From the NCBI GenBank assembly GCA_900542165.1, contig UQMM01000012.1:1-60187 (forward strand): a stretch of 60,187 nucleotides of DNA. The letters run 5' to 3'. How positions within the stretch are numbered: position 1 is the stretch's first letter; every line of letters begins with the position of its first letter. Below the pieces are notes generated by a model that saw only the letters and a program-made list of their open reading frames with translations, did not search any database and had not been told where the DNA came from. Of this stretch, positions 23,981 through 33,615 are shown one piece after another. Origin of the DNA: an uncultured Collinsella sp. (GTDB lineage: Bacteria; Actinomycetota; Coriobacteriia; Coriobacteriales; Coriobacteriaceae). A program made the position numbers and the translations under genes.

Positions 23981-25172
23981 GACCGCGCTTCGCATGGCGC
24001 TGGCGCACCCGTTCTACCTGCTTATCTATACGGTGTTCATCTCGCTCATGGGTGTGTTTATCGCGGCGTCGGTGAGCTGGAACTCGTCGCAGCTCACCGA
24101 GTACAAGCCCTACGATGCCAACGTGATCGTGGTCGACCGCGACGACAGCGACCTTTCGCGTGCGCTTACCAAGCATCTGGGTTCGCGTTTTGAGCTGGTC
24201 ACGGGCATCGGCGACGATACGTACGACCTTGCGGACGCGCTCTCCAAGAGCAACAGCGCCAAGGGCAGCGCCGACTGCGTGTTCTTTATCCCGGAGGGGT
24301 TCGAGGACGACCTCGTTGCGGCTGCCCGCGCGGGGGAGGCCCTGCCCAAGCTCGACGTGACCTACGGTTCCGGCACCATGGCGGCGGCGCTTTCGTCTGC
24401 CGAGGCCTCGCGCTGGATCTCGCTCGCGGGCGCTGCGGCCGCACTTGAGCCTGCTGCCTCCAACGGTGACGTCGCCAAGGCTGCCGAACACGCGGCCACC
24501 AAGCGTGCCGAGGTCGAGATCGAGCAGGTCAAGGTCGATTCGACGGCTGCCGCCACGCTCGAGTCGTATTTCAACTTTGGCGCGTACGCGATTATCTCGT
24601 CGGTCATCGTATCGGTGGGGTTGGTGTTCTCGGGCATGAACGAGTCCGAGCGCGTGCGCCGCATGGAGGCCGGCCCGGTCTCCGAGCGCCAGCGCTCGCT
24701 TGCCGTGTTCGCGGCTGCCGCAGTGCTCACCGTCTGCATCTGGTTTGTGTCGAGCATGATGGGCGTCGTGGGCTTTGCCGGCGCGGTTGCCGAGGTCGGC
24801 GTGGGTCGTGTGTGCCTGGCGCTGGCGGCGACGTTTGCCCTGGCGTGCACGCCTCTGGCCGTTGGCTTTGCCCTTTCGAGCCTGGGTGCGCGTGAGGAGC
24901 TGCTTAACGGTGTGGGCAACCTGCTCGGCATGCTCATGACGTTTTTGGGCGGCGCTTGGATGCCGCTGTCGCTCATGGGCTCGGCCGTGCAGACGGTGGC
25001 GCACTTTGTGCCGACGTATTGGGTGAACGACGCGATCGGCAAGGCGCTTGCTTCGGACCTGACGTCTGCCGTGTTGGGCGACATCGCCTGCGACCTGGGC
25101 GTCACCGTGCTCTTCGCCGCCGCCATTGCCGTCGTAGGCCTGGCTCTCGCACGCGCCAAATCCCGCGCCTAG
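23967..25172 (+). CDS. ABC-2 type permease, subunit 2
   Basis: 401 residues, same topology as its neighbour: one N-terminal helix (about 12-35), an extracellular domain of about 170 residues, then six helices (for example AVLTVCIWFVSSMMGVVGFA). The start at 23967 (MSTFKTAL) is preceded by GGAAGG at proper spacing; an in-frame ATG 15 bp upstream is less likely. Two different permeases with one ATPase suggest a heteromeric exporter. Last gene of the operon. Confidence 0.86.
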   Translation: MSTFKTALRMALAHPFYLLIYTVFISLMGVFIAASVSWNSSQLTEYKPYDANVIVVDRDDSDLSRALTKHLGSRFELVTGIGDDTYDLADALSKSNSAKGSADCVFFIPEGFEDDLVAAARAGEALPKLDVTYGSGTMAAALSSAEASRWISLAGAAAALEPAASNGDVAKAAEHAATKRAEVEIEQVKVDSTAAATLESYFNFGAYAIISSVIVSVGLVFSGMNESERVRRMEAGPVSERQRSLAVFAAAAVLTVCIWFVSSMMGVVGFAGAVAEVGVGRVCLALAATFALACTPLAVGFALSSLGAREELLNGVGNLLGMLMTFLGGAWMPLSLMGSAVQTVAHFVPTYWVNDAIGKALASDLTSAVLGDIACDLGVTVLFAAAIAVVGLALARAKSRA

Positions 25173-25265
25173 TCTGAAATAAATCCTAGGCCTCGCCCCA
25201 AAATAGTTCGCCAAGGTTTACTATTACGTTCATAAAGTAGTACGAGGCTAACAACGGGGGATAGC

Positions 25266-25979
<714 letters not shown>

Positions 25980-25987
25980 GCGGCGCC

Positions 25988-28654
25988 ATGACACCTCTCG
26001 CAAAACGTCTCCCGCGCGAGCTGCGCCGCAATATCGGTAAGTACCTGGGCATCTTTTTGCTTATGTGCGGAAGCATTGCCCTTACATCGGGCTTTTTGCT
26101 TGCGGCGCATTCCATCGGCTGCCTTATCGACGACATGCGCGATGCGTACACGATTGAGGACGGCCGCGTGACCACCTCCTTCGAGGCCACCAAAGACCAG
26201 CTCAAGGCAGCCGAGGACGCGACAGACGACGTCGGCGGCGTCACGCTCTACAAGAATTTCTCCATCGACGCCATCATCAAAAAGACCGCCGGCGACGACG
26301 GCACCAAGCGCACGCTGCGCACCTATGCGCACCGCACCAAGGTCGATATCGCGTCCTACTGTGAGGGCAGGGAACCCAAGGCGGACGACGAGGTGGCCAT
26401 CGACCGTGTCTTTGCCACCAATAACAACCTGTCCGTGGGCGATAAAGTCGAGCTCGAGGGTCGCACCTACACCATCTGCGGCATCATGACCCAGCCCGAT
26501 AGCCAGGCGCTGTTCCTCAACAATTCGGACTTTACGGTGAACACCATCACCTATGGCGTGGCCGAGGTCACCGACGCCGGCTTTGCCGCGCTCGAGGATG
26601 CCGGCGGCGCGCCTGCCTACACCTACTCCTTTACCTTTACCGACCGCGACCTCTCTACTGCGGATCGCATCGATGCGGAGCAGGATATGGTCGAGGCGCT
26701 GACCGATGTCGATGCGCGCGTGGACGATCTGATCGATGCCGATTCCAATCAGGGCATTGGCTATGCGCGCGACGACGTGGACGGCGACTCCATGATGTGG
26801 ACGACGTTGCTCGACATCATCATCGTGATCATGGCGTTTGTCTTTGTGGTCCTTACCGACGCCACCATCGAGGAGGAGAGTGCCATCATCGGCACGCTGC
26901 TCGCCAGCGGTTATCGCCGTCGGGAGATCGTCCTGCACTACCTGGCACTTCCCGCCATCGTGGGCGTGGTCGCGGCGCTTTTGGGCACTGCGCTCGGCGT
27001 TGTGTTCTTTACCGAGCCCATGCGCAGCCTCTATTACGGTTCGTACAGCCTGCCGCCCTTCCAGGTGTATTGGAGCTGGGAGATCTTTGTGAAGTGCGCC
27101 GTGGTTCCTGCCGCCGCGCTCATTCTCATCACGCTGGTGGGCCTGCTTCGCAAAATGGGCAAGACGCCGTTGCAGTTCCTTCGTCACGAGGCGAGCGGTA
27201 AATCGGGTACCAAGCGTGGCCTGCAGCTGCCGGAGCGAATGGGCTTTGTCTCGCGCTTCCGCCTGCGTATCTTCCTGCGCAACCTGGGCAACTTCGCCAC
27301 GCTCTTCGTGGGCATTGCGTTCGCCTCGCTGCTGCTGCTCTTTGGCCTGGCGATTCTGCCCACGATGACGCACTACGCGGACAACCTCGAGACGAGCCTG
27401 GTCGCCGAGCACCAGTACACGCTCAAGGCTCCGCTGGAGCTCGAGGGCACCGCCGAGGTGCGCGAGCAGTGGTCGGCACTCGAGCGCTTGCAGTCGGTTG
27501 ACGGCGCGCTGCTTTCCGCCGCTCAGGATGCCGATGACGAGCTTGACGACGCGGCCGATGCGGCGCAGGCGGCAGCCGATGCCGCGACCGCATCTCCGTC
27601 TGCCGAGAGCCTGACCGCGGCGCAGGATGCGCTTGCCAAGGTCCAGGACAAGGAGGATGCGCTTTATGCGCGCCTCGATGACCTTGCCGATGCCCTCGGC
27701 TGCAACCGCGACGAGGCTATCGACCTGATCGACAAGGCCTCTAAGATTGACGCTGACAACGACGATATCCACCCGGTCAATACGATCGACAATGGTGCAA
27801 GCGCAATCGCGCAGGCCGAGAAATACGCCGTCTACCAGCTGCAATACGACCGCGGCGATGGAAATGGCGAGGAGACGATTTCCGTCTACGGCATTTCATC
27901 CGACTCGCGCTATTGGAAAGACCTCAACGTCGGCGACGGACGCGTCGTCTTTGGCGGTGGCTTGCTCGACAAGTTCGGCTGGAGCGAGGGCCAGAAGGTC
28001 ACGCTCAGCGACAAGTACGAGGGCGAGCATTATTCCTTTGAGTACGCGGGCAAGGACTGTGCCTGGGGCTCCAAGTCGGATATGAATGTCTATATGAGCA
28101 TCGACGACTTTAACGAGCTGTTCGACAACGACGCCACCTACTTTAACGGCTATGCGAGCAACAAGAAGCTCGACCTCGATGCTCGTTACTTTGCCGGCGA
28201 CACCACGCCCGACGACATGCGCGCCGTGGGCGACCAGTTCATCGGCATGATGAGCAAAATGATCGGCATGATGGTTGGACTTGCGGTGTTCATCTTCCTG
28301 CTGTTTATGTACCTGCTGACCAAGGCTGTGATCGACCACAGCGCCCGTTCGATTAGCTACATGAAGGTCTTTGGCTATCGCGAGAGCGAGATCTCGCATT
28401 TGTACATCCGCTCGATCACGCTGTGCGTGGTGGCGTCGCTCGTGCTGAGCCTGCCGGTCATTATTGGCTCGCTCACGGCCATCTTCCGTTCGATGCTGCT
28501 CGCCTATAACGGCAATATCGAGATCTATGTGCCCGCTTGGTCCATGGCGGCGTGCGTAGGAATCGGCTTTGCGACCTACCTGGTCGTGGCGCTGCTGCAC
28601 ACGCGCTCTATCAAGCGCGTGAGCCTGGCCGAAGCCCTCAAAGTCCAAGAGTAG
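25988..28654 (+). CDS. FtsX-family ABC permease, double FtsX domain
   Basis: 888 residues from the ATG at 25988 (MTPLAKRLPRELRRN). Helix 1 is at about 18-40, followed by a large extracellular domain and three helices at about 270-390 (first FtsX domain). A second extracellular part contains an Ala/Asp-rich predicted coiled coil (about 510-590), and a final set of helices lies at about 760-880 (second FtsX domain, ending ALKVQE). This is the ABC3/YtrF-like layout used in toxin-, peptide- or lipoprotein-handling pumps in Gram-positive bacteria. It works with the ATPase just upstream. Substrate unknown. Confidence 0.88.
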   Translation: MTPLAKRLPRELRRNIGKYLGIFLLMCGSIALTSGFLLAAHSIGCLIDDMRDAYTIEDGRVTTSFEATKDQLKAAEDATDDVGGVTLYKNFSIDAIIKKTAGDDGTKRTLRTYAHRTKVDIASYCEGREPKADDEVAIDRVFATNNNLSVGDKVELEGRTYTICGIMTQPDSQALFLNNSDFTVNTITYGVAEVTDAGFAALEDAGGAPAYTYSFTFTDRDLSTADRIDAEQDMVEALTDVDARVDDLIDADSNQGIGYARDDVDGDSMMWTTLLDIIIVIMAFVFVVLTDATIEEESAIIGTLLASGYRRREIVLHYLALPAIVGVVAALLGTALGVVFFTEPMRSLYYGSYSLPPFQVYWSWEIFVKCAVVPAAALILITLVGLLRKMGKTPLQFLRHEASGKSGTKRGLQLPERMGFVSRFRLRIFLRNLGNFATLFVGIAFASLLLLFGLAILPTMTHYADNLETSLVAEHQYTLKAPLELEGTAEVREQWSALERLQSVDGALLSAAQDADDELDDAADAAQAAADAATASPSAESLTAAQDALAKVQDKEDALYARLDDLADALGCNRDEAIDLIDKASKIDADNDDIHPVNTIDNGASAIAQAEKYAVYQLQYDRGDGNGEETISVYGISSDSRYWKDLNVGDGRVVFGGGLLDKFGWSEGQKVTLSDKYEGEHYSFEYAGKDCAWGSKSDMNVYMSIDDFNELFDNDATYFNGYASNKKLDLDARYFAGDTTPDDMRAVGDQFIGMMSKMIGMMVGLAVFIFLLFMYLLTKAVIDHSARSISYMKVFGYRESEISHLYIRSITLCVVASLVLSLPVIIGSLTAIFRSMLLAYNGNIEIYVPAWSMAACVGIGFATYLVVALLHTRSIKRVSLAEALKVQE

Positions 28655-28848
28655 TCATCGGGGACGTTCTTAAATGACTAGTCGCTGGGGACGCTCTTTC
28701 GCCACCCAGCAGGAAAGGAACGTCCCTAGCTGCCAGGTGGCGAGGCACTCATTTAAGTCCGTCCCCAATGAGTGGTTTCGGTCATTTAAGTCTGTCCCCA
28801 ATGAATAGTCATTGCGGCTAGCCATTTAAGAACGTCCCCAATGACTAG
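28655..28848. repeat. Cluster of GGGGACG-type REP hairpins
   Basis: At least five short fold-backs fill the gap: GTCATCGGGGACGTTCTT...ATGAC (28655-28678), a GGGGACGCTCTTT unit (28681-28710), ACTCATTTAAGTCCGTCCCC..ATGAGT (28747-28774), GTCATTTAAGTCTGTCCCC..ATGA (28780-28804) and CCATTTAAGAACGTCCCC..ATGACTAG (28820-28847). Outer copies are inverted relative to one another. Further copies are at 37219-37246 and 57474-57570. Confidence 0.8.
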
Positions 28849-28857
28849 GTGCCGTAC

Positions 28858-28888
28858 TTGACTTTAACTCTGCTTTAACTGGTACCAT
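28858..28888 (+). promoter_or_regulatory. Possible promoter of the DUF362 gene
   Basis: TTGACT (28858-28863) and TACCAT (28883-28888) with a 19-bp spacer, 43 bp before the start codon. The spacing is slightly long. Confidence 0.35.
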
Positions 28889-28930
28889 CCTCTATGTCTG
28901 TAACGCCATATAGACAGAGGGGATATATCT

Positions 28931-30136
28931 ATGACCGCAACTGCACCCGCAGCACCCGCTAAGGTGTACTTCACCAACCTGCGCACGCATGCTCGCGAGA
29001 GCCAGCTTGACAAGCTCAAGCGCCTCATCCGTCACGCCGGTATCGAGCAGATCGACTTTGAGAACAAGTTCGTCGCCATCAAGATTCACTTTGGCGAGTT
29101 GGGCAACCTGAGCTTTTTGCGCCCCAACTACGCCCGCGCCGTCGCGGATGTCGTGAAGGAGCTGGGCGGCAAGCCCTTCCTCACCGACTGCAATACGCTC
29201 TATGTCGGTAGCCGCAAAAACGCGCTCGAGCACATCGATACCGCCTACCAGAACGGCTTTACCCCGTATGCTACGGGTTGCCAGATCATCATTGCCGACG
29301 GCCTCAAGGGCACCGACGAGGCACTCGTTCCGGTCGAGGGCGGCGAGTACGTGCACGAGGCCAAGATCGGTCAGGCGCTCATGGATGCCGATATCGTGAT
29401 CAGCCTCACCCACTTTAAGGGTCATGAGCAGGCCGGTTTTGGCGGCGCCATGAAGAACCTGGGCATGGGAGGCGGCAGCCGTGCCGGCAAGATGGAGCAG
29501 CATGCCGCCGGCAAGCCGAACGTCTCGACCGAGCACTGCGTTGGCTGCCGTGCCTGCGAAAAGATCTGCGCGCACGACGCTATCTCGTTCGACGACACCC
29601 GCGAGCGCGAGCTTGCCAGCGGCGCTACTCGCACGGTGCACGTGGCCACCATCGACCACGATCGCTGCGTGGGCTGCGGACGCTGCATTGCGGCATGCAA
29701 CCAGGATTGCATCAAGCCCGGCTATGACGCCGCGGCCGACGTGCTCAACTGTAAAATCGCTGAGTACACCAAGGCCGTTGTCGACGGCCGCCCGAGCTTC
29801 CATATCTCGCTTGCCATGGATATCAGCCCCAACTGCGATTGCCATCCCGAAAACGACACGCCTATCGTCAACGATATCGGCATGTTCGCGAGCTTCGACC
29901 CGGTCGCCATCGACCAGGCCTGCGCCGATGCTGTCATGGCATCCGAGCCGCTGCCCAACACCGAGCTCACCGATAGCGCGGCCAAGATGGAGCACAACCA
30001 CGAGCATCTGGAGGGCGAGCAGGCCAAGGACCCCTTCTGCATCACGCATCCCGACACCGACTGGCGCGTGTGCATCGCGCACGCCGAGAAGATCGGCCTG
30101 GGCACGAGCAAGTACGAGCTTATCGAGGTCAAGTAA
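28931..30136 (+). CDS. DUF362 domain protein with 2x[4Fe-4S] ferredoxin motifs
   Basis: 401 residues. The N- and C-terminal parts form the DUF362 fold (KIHFGELGNLSFLRPNYA; ISLTHFKGHEQAGFGGAMKNLGMG; DPVAIDQACADAV). In the middle are two ferredoxin motifs, CVGCRACEKICAHDA and CVGCGRCIAACNQDC. The family occurs in anaerobes, and its biochemical role is unknown; electron transfer is inferred from the clusters. It has its own promoter region and terminator, so it is monocistronic. GAGGGG precedes the ATG. Confidence 0.88.
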   Translation: MTATAPAAPAKVYFTNLRTHARESQLDKLKRLIRHAGIEQIDFENKFVAIKIHFGELGNLSFLRPNYARAVADVVKELGGKPFLTDCNTLYVGSRKNALEHIDTAYQNGFTPYATGCQIIIADGLKGTDEALVPVEGGEYVHEAKIGQALMDADIVISLTHFKGHEQAGFGGAMKNLGMGGGSRAGKMEQHAAGKPNVSTEHCVGCRACEKICAHDAISFDDTRERELASGATRTVHVATIDHDRCVGCGRCIAACNQDCIKPGYDAAADVLNCKIAEYTKAVVDGRPSFHISLAMDISPNCDCHPENDTPIVNDIGMFASFDPVAIDQACADAVMASEPLPNTELTDSAAKMEHNHEHLEGEQAKDPFCITHPDTDWRVCIAHAEKIGLGTSKYELIEVK

Positions 30137-30185
30137 CACCTGTCTATTGGACATATCAAGCGCTTTTGTAGCGCAACGTTAGCAA

Positions 30186-30224
30186 AAGCCGCCCGTGAGC
30201 ACAGTGCCCACGGGCGGCTTTTTG
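30186..30224 (+). terminator. Intrinsic terminator of the DUF362 gene
   Basis: AAGCCGCCCGTG (30186-30197) pairs with CACGGGCGGCTT (30209-30220), followed by TTTGG. It could serve both strands because the next gene is convergent. Confidence 0.85.
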
Positions 30225-30268
30225 GAAGTGCTAGGGGGTCAGATAGACCAGTAAACCGTACTATTTGC

Positions 30269-31234
30269 CTAAAAATTCTTGTCGAGGAAGTCGCCGACCG
30301 TGTTCCAGTAGAGCTCGGGGTCAACTTGCGCACTCTTGGCGTGGGTGGCGCCATGGATGGTGAGCTTTTGTTTGACTTTGCTGGCGCACGCGTCGTAGTT
30401 TTGGTCGAGCATGCTGTACGGTACAAAGGTGTCCTGGTCGCCGTGGATAAACAGCATGGGAACTGTCGCGCGCTTGAGCTGTTCCACGCTGCTCGCCTTA
30501 TGAAAGTCGTAGCCTGCGCGCACGTTGCACACTAAGTTTGCTACATCGAGCAAGGGAAAGCTGGGCAGGCCGAACACGTCCTTGAGCTGCAGAGAAAACT
30601 CGTCCCAAACACTCGTATAACCGCAGTCCTCGATAATGCATTTCACGTTTGCGGGCAGAGATTCCCCCGCGACGTTCATGGCGGTTGCCGCACCCATCGA
30701 CTCGCCAAAGACCAGGATGCGCGCCTCGGGGTCAGCCTGAACGATTCGCTCGATCCATGCGACGATGTCGAGGCGCTCGGGCCAGCCCATGCCGATATAG
30801 TCGCCGCCGGAGCGCTCGTGGGCGCGGGCGGCGGGTGCGAGTACGTTCATGCCGCGGTCGTGGAATCGCTTGACGTATCGGGCCATACCGATGGGCTCGT
30901 TGGTATATCCATGCAGGCAGACTGCGTAGTCGTGCGTGCTCTCCGACGCAGCAAAATACCAGGCGGCGAGCTCGGTCCCGTCGTCCGCGGTGAGGCTGCT
31001 GCTCTCGCGGTTCTCTTTAAACCACGCTCGCGTCTCGCCCTCCTCGGCGTCCATCTGTTCGCCCTTTTCGGCGTCCTTGCTGTCCTGCATCATCTTCATG
31101 GTGTAGGGCGCTTGGGGATTCAGGGCAAAGTCGAACAAGAAGTTGCCGGCAAACCCCAGCAGCGCGACAACGAGCACCAGCGCAACGACGCCAGCTATCT
31201 TGAGCTTTCGATGGGAACGTGCGTTTTGAGACAT
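30269..31234 (-). CDS. Membrane-anchored alpha/beta hydrolase
   Basis: 321 residues. One N-terminal transmembrane helix (about 12-33) places the hydrolase domain outside the membrane. Alpha/beta hydrolase features: oxyanion-side HGYTNEPIG, nucleophile Ser in GESMGA, Asp in HGDQDTFV and catalytic His in HGATHAKS. It resembles the YqkD/BEM46-type hydrolases of Gram-positive bacteria; the natural substrate is unknown. AGGAAAG precedes the ATG. A 14-bp dyad is centred 27 bp upstream of the start (31255-31268) with a second copy at 31300-31313, suggesting repression by a small dimeric regulator. Confidence 0.85.
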   Translation of the reverse strand: MSQNARSHRKLKIAGVVALVLVVALLGFAGNFLFDFALNPQAPYTMKMMQDSKDAEKGEQMDAEEGETRAWFKENRESSSLTADDGTELAAWYFAASESTHDYAVCLHGYTNEPIGMARYVKRFHDRGMNVLAPAARAHERSGGDYIGMGWPERLDIVAWIERIVQADPEARILVFGESMGAATAMNVAGESLPANVKCIIEDCGYTSVWDEFSLQLKDVFGLPSFPLLDVANLVCNVRAGYDFHKASSVEQLKRATVPMLFIHGDQDTFVPYSMLDQNYDACASKVKQKLTIHGATHAKSAQVDPELYWNTVGDFLDKNF

Positions 31235-31254
31235 AAGAAGCTTTCCTATAAGAT

Positions 31255-31313
31255 GTTAATACATCAACATTTAATGCAAGCGCATTATGGACGTTCGCCG
31301 TTGATGCGTCAAC
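31255..31313. promoter_or_regulatory. Two copies of a 14-bp dyad, GTTRATRCRTCAAC
   Basis: GTTAATACATCAAC at 31255-31268 and GTTGATGCGTCAAC at 31300-31313, centres 45 bp apart, in the divergent region between the hydrolase (minus) and hemolysin III (plus). The two copies differ at three purine positions yet keep the dyad arms (GTTRA/TCAAC). This is typical of a TetR/LacI-size operator pair. Confidence 0.55.
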
Positions 31314-31420
31314 AGACAAAGAATGGGTAAACAAAGGGTCACGTATGGTGCAAATTTCGCACGTACCTAGACGCTTTGATATAGTGTTGAGAACTCTTTA
31401 CGTTGGAGGATGTAACCGGC

Positions 31421-32104
31421 ATGTCCGATTCGAGCGACAGTTCTAAACCGCGACCCAAGACCGCGGCCGTTCCACACTACACGGTGGGCGAGGAGATCAT
31501 GAACTCCGTCACCCATGGTGTCGGCTGCCTGCTGGGTATCGCGGGCCTGGTGCTCCTGATCGTATTCGCCGCCCTGCGCGGCGGAGGCCCGGCCCACATG
31601 GCCGCGGCAATTGTCTATGGCGTCAGCATTATCCTCGAATACCTAGCCTCCACGCTCTACCACGCGATTCAGCCCGCGCGCGCCAAGCGCGTGTTTCGCA
31701 TCATCGACCACAGCTGCATCTACCTGCTCATAGCCGGCAGCTATACGCCGTTTTGCCTCATCACGCTCGCAAACGACGGCGGCGCTGTGCTGTTCTTTGC
31801 CGTATGGGCCATCGCCATCATCGGCATTGCCCTCGAGTGCTTCCTGCGCGAGCGCCAGCCGCATTGGGTAAGCGGCGTGGTCTATCTGCTGATGGGCTGG
31901 CTCGTCGTCTTTAAGCTGCCCGAGCTCGTGTCGCTGCTCAACCCCGTGGCGCTTGCCCTGCTCGCCGTCGGCGGCGTGTGCTACACCGCGGGCGTGCCGT
32001 TCTATATCGCCAAAAACGTGCGCTATCTTCACAGCGTGTTTCACCTGTGGGTGCTCGCCGGCAGTATCTTCCAGTTCATGGCGGTGATCCTCTTCGTAAT
32101 CTAG
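31421..32104 (+). CDS. Hemolysin III family (PAQR) membrane protein
   Basis: 227 residues with seven transmembrane helices. Signature features are EEIMNSVTHGVGCLLGIAG, STLYHAIQPARAKRVFRIIDHSCIYLLIAGSYTPF and HSVFHLWVLAGSIFQFMAV, which carry the Ser/His/Asp/His metal-site residues of the PAQR superfamily. The bacterial role is probably in membrane lipid homeostasis; the haemolysin name is historical. The ATG at 31421 lies after GGAGGA; a TTG at 31403 overlaps that site and is rejected. Confidence 0.93.
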   Translation: MSDSSDSSKPRPKTAAVPHYTVGEEIMNSVTHGVGCLLGIAGLVLLIVFAALRGGGPAHMAAAIVYGVSIILEYLASTLYHAIQPARAKRVFRIIDHSCIYLLIAGSYTPFCLITLANDGGAVLFFAVWAIAIIGIALECFLRERQPHWVSGVVYLLMGWLVVFKLPELVSLLNPVALALLAVGGVCYTAGVPFYIAKNVRYLHSVFHLWVLAGSIFQFMAVILFVI

Positions 32105-32217
32105 CGATCGCGCCTGCGCCCGCGGGCCCGTCCGGGCGCCCGCCGGGTGCAACTGCCCTATCCGCCATCAACGTTTTGACCTGACGTCCCGAATCTTGGA
32201 GGTTCGAGAAACTCCCG

Positions 32218-33591
32218 ATGGACATAACCATCTCCCTTATCACCACCCTCGTTTTGACGCTCATCAACGGCTACTTCTCTATGTCCGAGATGGCGCTCAC
32301 CACGGCCAAGCGCGCCGTGCTGGAGCACGAGGCCGAGGAAGGCGACAAGCGCGCCGAGCGTGCCATTAAGCTGGCTGCCGACTCCGACCAGCTGCTCGCC
32401 ACCATCCAGGTTGCCATCACGCTCGTGGGCTTCGCCTCGTCCGCCGTCGCCTCGACGAGTCTGTCCGACCCGCTCGCCACGTGGCTCATGAGCTTTGGCA
32501 TCGCGCCGCTCTCCGCCATCGCACGCGGCCTGGCGCCGGTCATCATCACCGTCGCGGTCGCCTTCGTGTCCATCGTGATCGGCGAGCTTGTGCCCAAGCG
32601 CATTGGTCTGGCCAATGCCGAGGGCGTATCCAAGCAGGTCGTGGGACCGTTGTCGTTTTTCCAGAAGATCGCCCGTCCGCTCGTGTGGCTGACTGGCGCT
32701 TGCTCCGATGGCCTGGCCCGCATTCTGCGCATCAAGAGCGCCGACGACCGCCAAAACGTCTCGGAGGAAGAGATCAAGTACATGGTCTCGGAGCAGGACG
32801 ACCTGCTCGACGAGGAAAAGCGCATGATCCACGAGATCTTCGACCTGGGCGACACCGTTGCCCGCGAGGTCATGGTGCCGCGCGTGGACACCACCATGTG
32901 CGAGGACGACGAGACGGTCGCCGACGTGCTGTCCACCATGCGCCAGACCGGCTTTAGCCGCATCCCCGTCTATCACGAGGATCCCGACAACGTCGCCGGC
33001 ATTGCGCACATCAAGGACCTGATTCAGCCTGCGCTCGACGGCAAGGGCGACCAGCCCATCGCCGGTTTTTTGCGCGACGCCACCTTTGTGCCCGACACCA
33101 AGGACATCCTGCCGCTGCTGTCCGAGATGCAGACCTCTCACGACCAGATCGTGGTGGTCGTGGACGAGTACGGCGGCACGGCCGGCATTATCACCATCGA
33201 GGACATCGTCGAGGAGATCGTCGGCGAGATCGAGGACGAGTTCGACCCCGACAACAAGTATCTCACGCGCCTTTCGCGCCGCGAGTGGCTCGTTGATGGG
33301 CGTTTTTCGTGCGATGACGCGATTGAGCTTGGTTGGCCGCTCGAGGAAAGCGATGATTATGAGACCATCGCCGGCTGGATCTTGGAGCTTTGTGACTCGG
33401 TGCCCGACATCGGAGAGGTGTTTGAGGTCGCGGGGTACAAGTTTAAAGTGCAGTCGATGCGTGGCCAGCGCATCTCGCTCATTCGCGTGATCGCTCCGGC
33501 CGAAACCGATAAGAAGGATTCCGAGTCTTCGGCAGAGAAGCCGGCGGCGTCGGGTGCGGGTCCTGCGAATCCGCACGACGGCGACGAGTAG
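32218..33591 (+). CDS. CNNM/CorC-like membrane protein (DUF21-CBS-CBS-CorC_HlyC)
   Basis: 457 residues. An N-terminal DUF21 domain with three to four helices (SMSEMALTTAKRAVLE, then KRIGLANAEG), two CBS motifs (VMVPRVDTTMCEDDE; VVVDEYGGTAGIITIEDIVEE) and a C-terminal CorC_HlyC domain (about 345-430). Members of this family are implicated in Mg2+/Na+ or Co2+ transport. The C-terminal 25 residues are low complexity. The next gene follows after 24 bp, suggesting co-transcription. A second candidate Mg2+ system lies at 37.5 kb. Confidence 0.9.
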   Translation: MDITISLITTLVLTLINGYFSMSEMALTTAKRAVLEHEAEEGDKRAERAIKLAADSDQLLATIQVAITLVGFASSAVASTSLSDPLATWLMSFGIAPLSAIARGLAPVIITVAVAFVSIVIGELVPKRIGLANAEGVSKQVVGPLSFFQKIARPLVWLTGACSDGLARILRIKSADDRQNVSEEEIKYMVSEQDDLLDEEKRMIHEIFDLGDTVAREVMVPRVDTTMCEDDETVADVLSTMRQTGFSRIPVYHEDPDNVAGIAHIKDLIQPALDGKGDQPIAGFLRDATFVPDTKDILPLLSEMQTSHDQIVVVVDEYGGTAGIITIEDIVEEIVGEIEDEFDPDNKYLTRLSRREWLVDGRFSCDDAIELGWPLEESDDYETIAGWILELCDSVPDIGEVFEVAGYKFKVQSMRGQRISLIRVIAPAETDKKDSESSAEKPAASGAGPANPHDGDE

Positions 33592-33615
33592 GACAAGGAA
33601 GAGTAGGGGAGAGTT

